A DNA stretch of 64,000 nt, taken from positions 3,938,620 through 4,002,619 of the forward strand of contig CM055097.1 in the NCBI GenBank assembly GCA_029204225.1. The letters run 5' to 3'. Origin of the DNA: Diphasiastrum complanatum. Its lineage: Eukaryota > Streptophyta > Lycopodiopsida > Lycopodiales > Lycopodiaceae. Shown here in pieces: positions 12,701-24,700 of the stretch; within the stretch, counting starts at the first letter, position 1, and every line of letters starts with the position of its first letter. Both the position numbers and the translations under genes were made by a program. Under the pieces are notes generated by a model. It ran no database searches. It saw nothing but the letters and a program-made list of their open reading frames with translations, and was not told where the DNA came from.

Positions 12701-15700
12701 AAGGGAAGGTCACATGTATAGAAGAGCGTCCCGAGAGCAAAGCGGGCACGGTCTATGTTCTCTTGCCTATATGATGATACGTAAAAGTCCCTACCTCTGG
12801 GACGGACACATACCCTCAATCTCGATGGTGCACCAATTACACGGTTTGCACCTACATCCGATGGTCTCTCACTCTCACCCTCTGACAGAATTTGTCTTAC
12901 AAATTCTAGATATGGAGTTGACTAATTGTATTAGCACTCACATACACATCAAGATCTACATAAGAAATAAAGAGCTTAGATTATGAAGAGAGCAATAGCT
13001 CAATACATTGGAATGAATTGTGGTGGGGCGCTAGCCTACATATACAGTTTCTCTAATCTATGTGAAAAGCTAAAAGCCTAAAGCAAATAGCAAAAGAACA
13101 AAAGCTAATTGCTAAACTTACTACCTATATTGGGTAAAGACCCAAGGTGAATTTCTAAGTCATAAAACAGATCCTAATCTAGTAGTAGTGCGCCCACCTA
13201 CATGCATAAGAAATAAAAAAATGAACTTACTACAAATAGTAGTGGGCCCCTATAATAGCACACAAGCATGGCCAAACTATCATTAAGGGGTATCAAATAA
13301 ACATTAATTCCTAACACTCCCCCTTAATATTTACTTCGTTATCTATTACTCCTAGAAATTCTCTAAACTTTTGAAATTTTTCTTTGCCAAATCCTTTGGT
13401 AAAGATATCTGCAAATTGCTCTTCCGTAGGACAATAGATAAGCTCCACGTCACTACTTTGAATCTTCTCTCTGATGAAGTGTTGTTGTACTTCAATGTGC
13501 TTTGTCCTGCTGTGAAAAACTAGATTTTTCGCCAATTTAATACAACTCTGATTGTCACACTGAAGTACCATATGTGAATCTTGTACCATATGTAGATCAT
13601 GTAGAATCCTTCATAACCATATTGCTTCACTTGCCGCACTCGTAGTAGCTCGGTATTCTGCCTCTGTGGATGATAATGCAATAGTATGCTGCTTCTTTGA
13701 ACTCCAAGAGATAGCACCAAAACCAAGACTAAAAACATAACCTGTAGTAGATCTTCGGACTTCCGCATCTCTAGCCCAATCAGCATCCACATATCTCTGT
13801 AACTTCAAATCATCCTTTCTCCCATAAAGAATACCGAATCTCAAAGTACCCTGGATATATCAGAGTATCCACTTTGCAGCTCTTTAATGAATCTGCTTAG
13901 GCTTAGCCATAAACTGACTAACCATACTTACAGCATAAGCAATATCTGGTCTCGTAGTAGTTAGATAGATTAAGCTTCCAACAATCTTTCTATATAATGT
14001 CTCATCTACATCTTGATCCTCCTCAGCTTTAGTAAGCTTACATCCACTATCATATGGTGTAGAAATAGGCTTGCACTCTGACATATTGAATTTTTCAAGA
14101 AGTTCATGAGCATACTTAGATTGAGAAATAGATAGCCCAAAAATTTCTTCATATGATGCTTGCCTAAGACAGCCTTCACAAACCTTGTGATCATAAACAA
14201 CTTGAGGTAAACTTGTAACCATGTTGTATTTTCTCAAGACTTGTAGACTTTTGTAATTTAGATGTCCGAACCTTTTGTGCCATAACTTACTCACTAGTCC
14301 AATATCCGCAACACTTGCATGATGATCCACCACCTGAGCCTGAAGTTTGTACAACCGTCCTGCAAGTATGCCGTCAGCTACTACTTCATTATCCTTCTTC
14401 TTGATGAGACACCGCTCTTCATCAAACTGCACCACCATGTATTGCTTTGCAATAATTGATACTGAGAGTAAGTTTTTCTTGATTCCTGGTACATAAAGCA
14501 CATCCTTTATGTCTCCAATATCCCAGAAGGTAGTTGAACTTGTACTTTACCAACTCCCTTTATATCATGTGTAGTTGTCTCCTCTCCCAACTTCACATTT
14601 GATCCATCATCTAATTTTTGAAAATTAGGTAGCCACTCCTGCCTAGGTGTCATATGCTTCGAAGCTCCTGAATCAATAAACCAACAGTCTTCTTCGTTCG
14701 AGAAGCCACCACCAGAAGATGTCGATGCTGAAAACAATTCATAGTCTTCAAGATCCAAAGCACTCAATTTTGCATTAGATGTTTCTTCTTCTTCAGCAAA
14801 ATTCCCATCCTGTTGTGCCAGCACTCCTTTGCATTTTGCCCTAATTTGCCGGAAACAAAGCAATTTCCCTTTCGAACTACTTTCTTTCCATCTTTTGATC
14901 GATTTGATTGATTCTCCTCTGTATCTTGCTGCTTCTTCTTCTTCTTCCCTTTGCCACCCTTCTTGGAACTTTGTTCTTGCTTCTTTACTAGGAATGTGTG
15001 TTCCTTGGAATTGTCCCTGTTGACAATATTTTGTCGTCTCATTTCTTCTTGTAGTAATATGGCATTCAGCTCATCAAAAGAAGGCCTCGTCTCCCGTAAC
15101 GATAGCATCATCACAAAGTTCTGATAAGCCAAAGGTAGACTATTAAGCACAATGGATACCAAAACTGAGACACTTTCTTCAACTGCAATAAGTTGTCGTC
15201 TAAGATCTTTCACTCGAGTAAATTCAGTGTATCCCAAGCCTCCTTGGGTCCAGCAGCATCTTTGATGTGAGGAATAATCATATCTCTAACGGACAATTTA
15301 ATGATATGATGAGCTTTTCTTCTATGTCTCTGATACTCCCGCAACTCCCTGTTAGTGTTAGGAGGTATCGCGACACCTGTGACGGTCTCCCAATATTCTC
15401 GATCCTGGAGAATATTCTGCATCTTGAACTTCCACATACTATAGTTCGTTCCGTCTAGCTTGCTAGACTCCAGCAACACAGCGTCATTCAATCCTGCCAT
15501 TATACTGATCTTTATAGCCTGATTTTTCAGCAATTAGTGTCTCTTCAAATTTAATCAAGATTTCCTTCAGAAATCAATAGTCAAAACCTTGCAAAAATCT
15601 GAAAACAGTAGCTATCGGGTCTGAAATAGTAGCGATCTGAAACAACAGTGATCTAAAATCAGACAGGAAACTGTCAGCAATAGCAGGTTCTAACAGTAGC

Positions 15701-18700
15701 AAACAAATCTGAAATAGGTCTGAATTTGATCTTATAGCGACCTGCCTGTTTCCAGCGATCAGAAATTACAGAATACAACGACCTGCCTGTCGTTTCTAAT
15801 CGTTTCCGTTCTGATCTGTTTCCTCTCAGCAATCTGATAGATGAATAAACAGTGATTCAGATCTATAAGCAGCGATCTGTCATCAAACACCTGTGACCTG
15901 CAATTGTAGAATCAGATCTGCAACAATCTATTAGCTGTCAGCGATTCTGCACCAGAAAACTAGTGATCAACCTGAAAATTTCTGATTCAGGTCTGTAAAT
16001 AGCCAATAAGCAGCGATAGAGTCAGTAGATACAAATCTGCCACAGTCAATGTTTTGAATCCAACAGCACCTGTAGACTACTTCCAACAACAGTCCAATGA
16101 AGCTCCTCCAATAATCTTCTGGTTACAACCCTGTTAGCAAACTCTCTCTCTCACCTTCGGATCTTGATAGCTCCACAGTCACAAAGCCTGCTCTGATACC
16201 ATGACAAAATTTGTCTTACAAATTCTAGATATGGAGTTGACTAATCCTATTAGCACTCGCATACACATCAAGATCTACGTAAGAAATAGAGAGCTTAGAT
16301 TATGAAGAGAGCAATAGCTCAATACATTGGAATGAATTGTGGTGGGGCGCCAGCCTACATATATAGTTTCTCTAATCTATGTGAAAAGCTAAAAGCCTAA
16401 AGCAAATAGCAAAAGAACAAAAGCTAATTGCTACCTATTTGGGTAAAGCATAGAACCCACGGTTCTCAGAACCGTGGGAGGAACCGTACCGCGGTTCCTT
16501 GAACCGTGGTACGGTTCCTCTATTTAATAAATCAATTAATTAACTAATTACCAAATTCACAGATTTCACAGATGATTTCATATTGTTCACAGATGATACA
16601 GATTTCACATGATGTACAGATGATTTGACAGATGATACAAATGATTTGACACAGATGAGTTCACAGATGGTTTCACAGAATTCACAGATTTCACAGATGA
16701 TTTCACAGATGATTGACAGATTTCACAGATGATTTCACAGAATTCACAGATTTCAGAGATTTTTTTGGCCTTTTTTTTGCATATTTTTGGGGGGGAAACT
16801 AAAAAAAAAATTAATTAACTAATTTATTAATTAATCAGTACGGTTCACCACAGTTTTGGGCAAAAAATTTTAAGAACCGTGGTGAACCGCTAACGGTTCA
16901 TTAATTCTATGGGGTAAAGACCCAAGGTAAATTTCTAAGTAGTAAAATAGATCCTAATCTAGAAGTAGTGCGCCCACTTACATGCGTAAGCAATAAAAAA
17001 TGAATTTACTATAAATAGTAATGGGCCCCTATAATAGCACGCAGGCATGGCCAAACTATCATTAAGGGGTATCAAATAAACATTAATTCCTAACACCCTC
17101 AACATCCAATGGTGGGCAATAAGCTGAGGAAGAGGGAATGCCATGTGGGATAGGCTCTAAAGCATGTGATGTGGGATGAGGCTCTGAAGATCTTGTTCAC
17201 AATGGACTATTGAAATATAATGCCTATTTTGCCCCTAGTGGCTCTAGGCACTTACATGGTTCTATGTTATGCATTTGTCATGAAGGGAATTTAATTGTGA
17301 ATACATTGTACGCCTCGTTGCAAGTTAAGATATGGAAGTGCAAGTTGGGTTCAAGTGGCCAAGTGCGCATGCCGTGTGGCATAAGTGGTGATGACACCTC
17401 TTATTATGTAAGGGAGGATTCATCCTCAAGGAGGCCCACGCCCTCGTCTCTCTAATAATCACAAGCATTTGGAGTCCCTAACTTTGGTTTGTTGTGGTGC
17501 TTAAGCTTTTCTTGTATTGTTGATGCTTCTGTAGCTAGTTTCCTTCAAGCTTTCATATGTTGTGTCTATTATCGAAGTTAAGATACTTTATTGATAGACC
17601 TTATGTTCATCATGGACATCAATGGTCATGATTCAATGTTCACGAATCAGGAATCAGGATTCACTATGCATAATGGCAAAGTGCCAATTTCAAAAGGAAA
17701 ATGTTTAATGAGCAATTAATTATCATTTTTACATATACAATTACAGCATGCAATGAAGGCTAAAGCAAAAGTGTCAAGCAAACATTCAAACTTCACCTGC
17801 ATGCGCAACAAGGTTGAAGGGGTGCATCCACTGTAGCTGTTGGAGCGTTGCCAAGTCTCGCCAATCCAATATCTCATGGGGCTTGTGTGCAAACACTATG
17901 TCGTAGCCATGCACTCCAAGAGGTGTGCTCGTATCCCACAAAGGACCACTGGTGTAGATGACATTGTAATACTTGCAAGTCCTCTTTATACTTGAGTTGC
18001 CATATCCTGCATCACATGTTCCCAAGCGCGATCTCTTGTCTTCACCATGATCCTGATTCTGTACATGCTAAACCCTAAGTTCTAAGTTCCAAGTCCTAAG
18101 TTCTAACCAAGACTCCTACTTTTACTATCTCATATGTGACCCCTTGCTCTCTCCATCCACTCCTCTCTATTATCTAGCTCTAAGATTCAACTTGCAAGTT
18201 TCAAAAATCAAATCCACAAAAAGTCTATCCTAATTAACTTCTAACTAGTTTTAACTTCTAAGTTCCAAAACTTCTAATACTAACTACTAACTTCTAGACT
18301 CGAAGTTCTAACTAGTAACTATCCATCTTTTCTCACCCATTCAGTTCTCTCTCCACTCAATTGAGCCCACTCCTAAGCTTTAACTTCTAAGAACTTCTAA
18401 CATTTCTTCACCCACCTCAAAGTTCACTACCTAAACTATCTTTCATGATTCAGACTCTCTCCCCTAAATCCACAATGCACATTCTCTCTCCCCTATGAAT
18501 CATGATTCTCTCCCCTCCAAATTCCCTCTTCTTCTCCTCTTCACGAACCGTGCTTTTCTCTTGGGCTACTGAGCAAAGAACCGTCAGCTCTTCGTAAAAA
18601 TCCTTGGAACCGATTCAAATCCCTAGCCAATTCAAATCGGCTGATTTCGATTATTCAAAATCACTAATTTGTTGGCTTCGAATCGACTATTCATGCAACA

Positions 18701-21700
18701 CACATTCTCTAAGCATGTTCGGTATGTATAGAAGCAATATCTTCCATAGATATGAAATGATATGTTCCATACCAAAAGGTAAGGAACGGGCTTCTATGGT
18801 ATATTAGGCTTTAACTTAATATTTTATCTTGATTTGTATTTGACTTTTGTAGAACCCAAGCTAATCTATTAAAGTCTAATATGCACATACATGCTATATA
18901 ATCAAGATATAGATAAGTGAAATTTTATACAAGATAGAATCATAATAGTCATACTTAGGGTTTCTACATGTCTATTGCATATGGGTTGCATATAAGTCGT
19001 ACTTAGGGTTTCTACAGATATATTGAACAATGGAGTTTTCAAGTTCTTTTATTTTCTTATCATCCAGTTTTTGCTAGATGCTATGCATTGCAAGGTCATG
19101 TTTTGGTCAAATATTGTAGGGCGATGTTTTGGTGAGAAATGGGAAGCAGAGCCAAACCTTTTATACTACCTATATGAACAATAAAGCCACATGAAACCCC
19201 ACTAAAGGATGCTAAAAGAGTGCATTCCCATCATCAATGTTTAAATGCCCGATACCAATCGACAATTTTAATTAGCCAGTGCCTACAACTTTGTACTACC
19301 CTAGGTAATGGCCGATTCAGTGATTAGATGGAGTGCCTAGAACTTTACTATGCTAGGTAATGGCCGATTCGGTGATTAGTGGATGTTCCGCCTCAAACTA
19401 TATTGCCCTAGGTAATGGCCAATTTAGTGATTAGTGGACGGAATGCTTACAACTTTAGGGTTGTATATCTGCATGAAATGTTTGTTCGATATACTTGATT
19501 CTTTCTTGTCTCAAGAATGGAATTAAAAAGTTGCTATTGGAGGATTAGGGCTTAGGATTCTAATGAACAAAAATTTCCTTTCACTAAAGATACCATAATA
19601 TTTGAGACATTGATGTACTTGTCAAAACAAAGCATCATATGCTGCTATCAGATTGAAGAACACCATAATTAAACAACATTAACATTTGATTGCAACATAA
19701 TTTGAATAAGACATGGGTGCTACATTGTGAAAATATAGTATCTCAGACAGTATATTTCCTATGTTGAATTTAATCTGCTATTAAGAGCAGTTGTGTGCTC
19801 TCTGATCACATTTTCATTAGTGCTATGTTGATTTTGCTTTTGTTAGGTCTTTGTCTGTTATTCAAATTCTCTTGGTATTGTAAATTTTGAACTAGGAAAG
19901 TGATGCATGGAAAGTTGAAATAGACTTTGGAACTTTCTATCATTCAAATCATAGAGCTCCTTTTATAAGCTGTGCTTTAAGGAGAAAAGATGCACTTCCT
20001 ATCCCATGCATCGTAGACTTTGCTCAGAAATACATCACAAGAAGACAATTTCTCTCACAATTCATTATTTCCAAAACAACACGACAAAAATGGATTGTTT
20101 TAGTTTGGTAGAAATCCAGATTAGTGCTCATGAGATTTGATTGTGGTGCAGGCACTTCCATTATCTGTAACTTTGCAGCTAGCATTTTTAAGTCTTGGAG
20201 TAGTTTATGGAGATCTGGGGACGTCTCCTCTATATGTTTTCCAAAGCACCTTTCCTGGAGGCATTACTGATACTGAAGATTTGCTTGGAGCAGTGTCGCT
20301 AATCTGTTACACAATAACTCTTATTCCTCTCATCAAATACGTTTTCATTGTCCTGCGAGCAAATGATAATGGCGAAGGTACACAAGTTTGCCAAATACTT
20401 TGCTACCTAGCCTGTTAGCATTTGTTAGTGACTTCAAGCCACTGCGAATCACATAGAATTGCACAATGCCTGGAGATTCCTGCAGTTGAATCGTTGCTCG
20501 TTTTATCCTCCATTCATCAATTATGGAAAACTGCCCAATAATCCTTTATGAGAGAGCTCAAGAAATTTGTAAAGATTTTTATCATTTTGTGACCCACATG
20601 TAGCATAATTATGTAACCTGTGCCCTGTTCTAAGTTATTCAAAGTCTTTACTCGCTTGACATGAAGCCTTTTGATTTTCCCAGGAATAGCTGCTATACAA
20701 ATTCCAACATTCTGAATCTTCAGGATTGAGTATGAAAATGCACTTGCATGCTTGGCTATATGGCACAGCAGTCTGGTTCCATGCCACTGTTCCAGTTCAT
20801 GCATGGCATTGTCCTTGAAATAGATATGAAATCAGATGAATTTGCAATTGGAAATAATATGTCAACATGTTGGGCATGCAAAGCTCCCTCATCCAAGTAG
20901 AGACCCAATGTAAAGTCTGGCTGTTGGGCATGCAAAGCTCCCTCATCCAAGTAGAGACCCAATGTAAAGTCTGGTTCCATGCCACTGTTCCAGTTCATGC
21001 ATGGCATTGTCCTTGAAATAGATATGAAATCAGATGAATTTGCAATTGGAAATAATATGTCAACATGTTGGGCATGCAAAGCTCCCATTATTGAAGATTG
21101 TCTCCTTAACATGATTTTATGTATGTATGAGAATGCTTGTATGGTTGATGAACCTGAAAACAGTTGTTTTTTAACCAGGAATGTTGGCTAGACGGCTTAA
21201 AACTATTCAGAAATTTTGGATTCAAATATTTCTTATTGCGAGCTGTTTTGCGATGAATGAAAAAATCTCTTTATTGAGTTGCGGTCTACAAAATACTCAT
21301 GCGCTTTCTTTAAACCTGTGTTTTAATTATTCCCTTAATGATGCACATTTCAGCAGCATTGTCTTCTAGGGAAATAGAGTTTTGGAGGCCTTAGATGATG
21401 TTACTTTATGTCTCACAGTAAAGACTACACAGGCTTCCATCTACTGCATTTTGCATAGTGATCATCTTCAGGATCTCATTTTCCAATTTCTCCATTGTGG
21501 TTGTTGATTAGTTGCTTTTGAGTTGTATAAACAATGTTAATGAAAATACTTGCATACAGTTTGTTCAGCTTTACCATAATTACGAATGAATCCTATTGTA
21601 CTTAAAACGAGGTTCGCATTATCAAATCTTTATCAAGATGCTTCATGCAACTGTTGCATCATATTTCATGACCTCTAGAGAATTCTAATAGTTCAACAAA

Positions 21701-24700
21701 GATTCGGTCCTGTTCTGATCAAGTGTCACCGGGATTGCAGGTGGTACTTTTGCTCTCTACTCTCTGATTTGTAGACACGCAAATGTCAACACTATACCAA
21801 ATCAGCATCCAACAGATCAGAAACTAACAACATACAGTCGAAGGAACTTAACAGACAAGTCTTATTCCTCAAAAATAAAGAAAATTTTGGAAGCGAGTTA
21901 TGTTGCACAGCAAGTTCTATTAATCTTTGTTCTTCTGGGTACTTGCATGGTCATCGGTGATGGAATTCTTGCCCCAGCAATCTCAGGTATGCCAAAACGT
22001 CTTAATTGGAGCACAAAGCTTCGTTCATTTAGGTTTTTCTTCTCACTTCTTTCTGCTCCTGTCTGACAAGAACATTCATAAACTAATTGATATAATATTT
22101 TGTATCAACAGCAAGTCATGAAACTCTATGGTGTCACATCCAGACAAAAATCTCATAATACCTTTCACAAAACAGTAACCTTCAAGTTTTTAACATGATC
22201 TAACATCCTAAGCTCTAAAATCCAGAAAGTATGGTTTTTTTCATCAGGAGCCAGCAATTTTTACTTTAAAAAAAAACTGCTTAGTTCAAATTTTTTTATC
22301 TATGGAGAGATTTTTTTTGTCAATCATTTACTTACCTATCATGGCATCAAATGTTGGCAAAAATCTGCGATGAGGATAATAATAATTTGCACCAGGGCAC
22401 TCTACAAGGTCTTATAGAGAGAGAATTCACACCCTACCTCTGTATATTCAGTAATCCACACTTCCTATGCCATTTATGGAGTCAACAACCCTAAGTCAAT
22501 TTCCCTTTACTCAGTCAAAGCCCCTAAATACCATATACAAGTGATATTGGCCTGTAATGATTAATTAGAGTCCATAGGGTCCCCTAATCATTGCCTGAGA
22601 TCCTTCAACTGTGGTTACAGCTCGTTCATTGGGGTTAACTAACACCATGACACAGTGGAAGTGCGGTGGTACTCTTACATTCCTTCAGTATTGTTTGTCA
22701 ATAGGTTGGCTTGTGTGATGTATGCGACTAATGCTACTATTCCATTCATTTGGATTGCATGCATTCCTCTATTGGTATGTGGCGACATAGTTTTTGAGCA
22801 CATATTGGCAGAATCCTTACCTTGGCATGTGGTAGTAGAGTGCTTATGGGACTTATGTGCAAAGTGATATTGATATTTGGCAGTAGCATCCTTCTTCCAT
22901 GCGGTACATTCTATGTTGCTATAGGTTAGTCATAGATCTTATACATGGTACTGTTTCGTATGAAAAACTGCCATGGGGTATTCCTACAGTGATGGTCTGA
23001 CTATCTTTCAATAATTCGATTATGCTTGTTCCTCCATTTGGCCCTCTCAACCAAACTAATTCTCTAACAATCCAACCTGAATTCTGTCAATGGTTACAAC
23101 CGTCACATCTCTTTTCATTCGTGTCAAGAGAATAGATGTTACCGTCAGGAGATGTTATGAGCATTGCAATCAAAATCACATCAAAGAACATTTATTCTCT
23201 TGCCAACTACATGGAAACAAGTCATTTACTTGACTAAACTTTACAGACTTCCTTGTATATTTTAAAAGCAAAGATTGCTGTTCTCTTTTCCCACGTTGTC
23301 TGAATCTGCCACATGATTAAAGTCATTATTCCTGCAAGTACAGTCAGCTTCTCAGTAGTCCTTTACAACGTGACAGAAAAGCCTATCAATAATTGTTTGA
23401 GTTTATGGGATGTTGAGAAGCTAGATGTTCTTTGTCTTCATATCATTCAAAGTTTTATTGAGAATCATACTTTATGCTCCATGCATATTCTGCAAGTAGC
23501 ACGTTTTCCTTCTAAGTCTGTAATAGGATTACTTCCTAGTAGTATATAATTCTGAGACAACTTACATAACGGAAAATTTTTGGTTATTCTTGCAGTTCTG
23601 TCATCTGTCCATGGCCTTAAAGTTGCTCATTCAGCTTTTCCTCAAGGTAATTCTTTGCTCCTCCTTGATAGCAGTTCAAGCGAAACAATTGAGACTGAGG
23701 GTGCTGTTTTTTAGCAAATAAGGTTTGAGATTGATGCATTCGAAATATTGGTGACATGATGCAGGGCTAGAATTATGGTTCTACTTCTACTTGTGTACTG
23801 CTTATGATATGTGATACACAGAGATTGTTGTAGCTTATTCTTCTGCAAGTTGAAAGTGCAGTACATGCTCCGTATGAGATGACATCCCCTGTCTGGATTT
23901 CAATGGCAGGGTTTATTGTGATTTTGGCCTCGATAATATTGGTGGTCTTGTTTAGCATGCAGCGCTTTGGCACAGACAAAGTTGGTTTCATGTTTGCACC
24001 AGTGATCCTGATTTGGTTCATTTTTATTGGGTCAATTGGAGTTTTCAACATAGTCAAGCATGAGCCTACTATTCTTAGAGCACTCTCCCCGCACTACATT
24101 GTCAAATTTCTCCAAAAGAAACACTTAGGTGGATGGTACGCCCTTGAAGGCATTGTGCTGTCTATCACAGGCAAGTTTCAGTCAACTATTCTGTTTCAGA
24201 TGAACTAGGACCAAAAAAACCTGAAGCTTGTTTCCTCGTTCGTCCATGCTCTGAAGTCATTATCAAACATGTAATAACAGTGAACTATAAGGAGCCTTTA
24301 GCTTCCTACAAGACAGTGAACTATAAGGAGCCTTTAGCTTCCTACAAGGATTTCATTTCCGCTATTGTTAAACGTGTTCACAGTGAACCAGTCTTGGACA
24401 CATAGGTTTACAATGAATGCATATATGCAGGGGCTGAAGCCATGTTTGCTGATCTGGGGCATTTCACCACAAGATCAATTCAGGTAATTGTTGATATTAG
24501 TAGTTTCCAATAAAATTCTCAAAAAAGTACAGTGGCACAGTTGGTATGGAACTATGCGCAAAACTAAAGGCTGCAAGTGGCACTATAAATGCAGATAGCT
24601 TTTGTGACGATTGTGTACCCTTGTCTGCTAGCTGCTTACATGGGGCAGGCTGCTTTTCTAACTAAATATCCCGATCAAGTATACGATGCCTTCTATAATT

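Larger units (their letters stand above)
12883..17095 (-). mobile_element. Complete but non-autonomous Ty1/copia retrotransposon
   Basis: Both LTRs, the PBS, the polypurine tract and the target duplication are visible. The LTR copies are at 12883-13316 and 16202-17095 (the latter interrupted by a 463-bp MITE). On the minus strand they start TGTTAGGAATTAATG and end in GTCA. The element is flanked by the 5-bp direct repeat CCCTC (12878-12882 and 17096-17100). The PBS is at 16190-16201, and the polypurine tract AAGGGGGAG abuts the left LTR at about 13317-13325. About eight substitutions in the first 245 bp separate the LTRs, so the insertion is not recent. The coding region lacks the integrase core and the catalytic half of reverse transcriptase. 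It lies antisense in intron 1 of the K+ transporter. Confidence 0.93.
16202..17095 (-). repeat. 5' LTR of the intronic copia element, split by a MITE
   Basis: LTR sequence occupies 16202-16448 and 16920-17095 (423 bp), with 463 bp of foreign DNA and an 8-bp duplication between the parts. The end sequences match the partner LTR at 12883-13316. Confidence 0.9.
6706..20151 (+). other. Intron 1 of the K+ transporter, 13,446 bp, full of transposons
   Basis: The donor is AAG|GTACCC at 6706. The acceptor is GGTGCAG at 20151. Between 6706 and 9922 I see no gene or element beyond a CACG microsatellite. From 9923 on the intron holds a sense copia gag fragment, a copia PBS with leader-like DNA, a complete antisense copia element with a nested hAT-type MITE, a probable hAT relic and simple tandem repeats. 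The introns downstream are far shorter (about 90-1750 bp), so the size of this one is largely due to insertions. Confidence 0.8.

Noticed and set aside
20137-20151. Start of the transporter at 20137, just before GCACTTCC
   Set aside because: There is no ATG there (the codon is TTG), and these bases are the splice acceptor GTGGTGCAG. The real N-terminus fits the exon at 6577.
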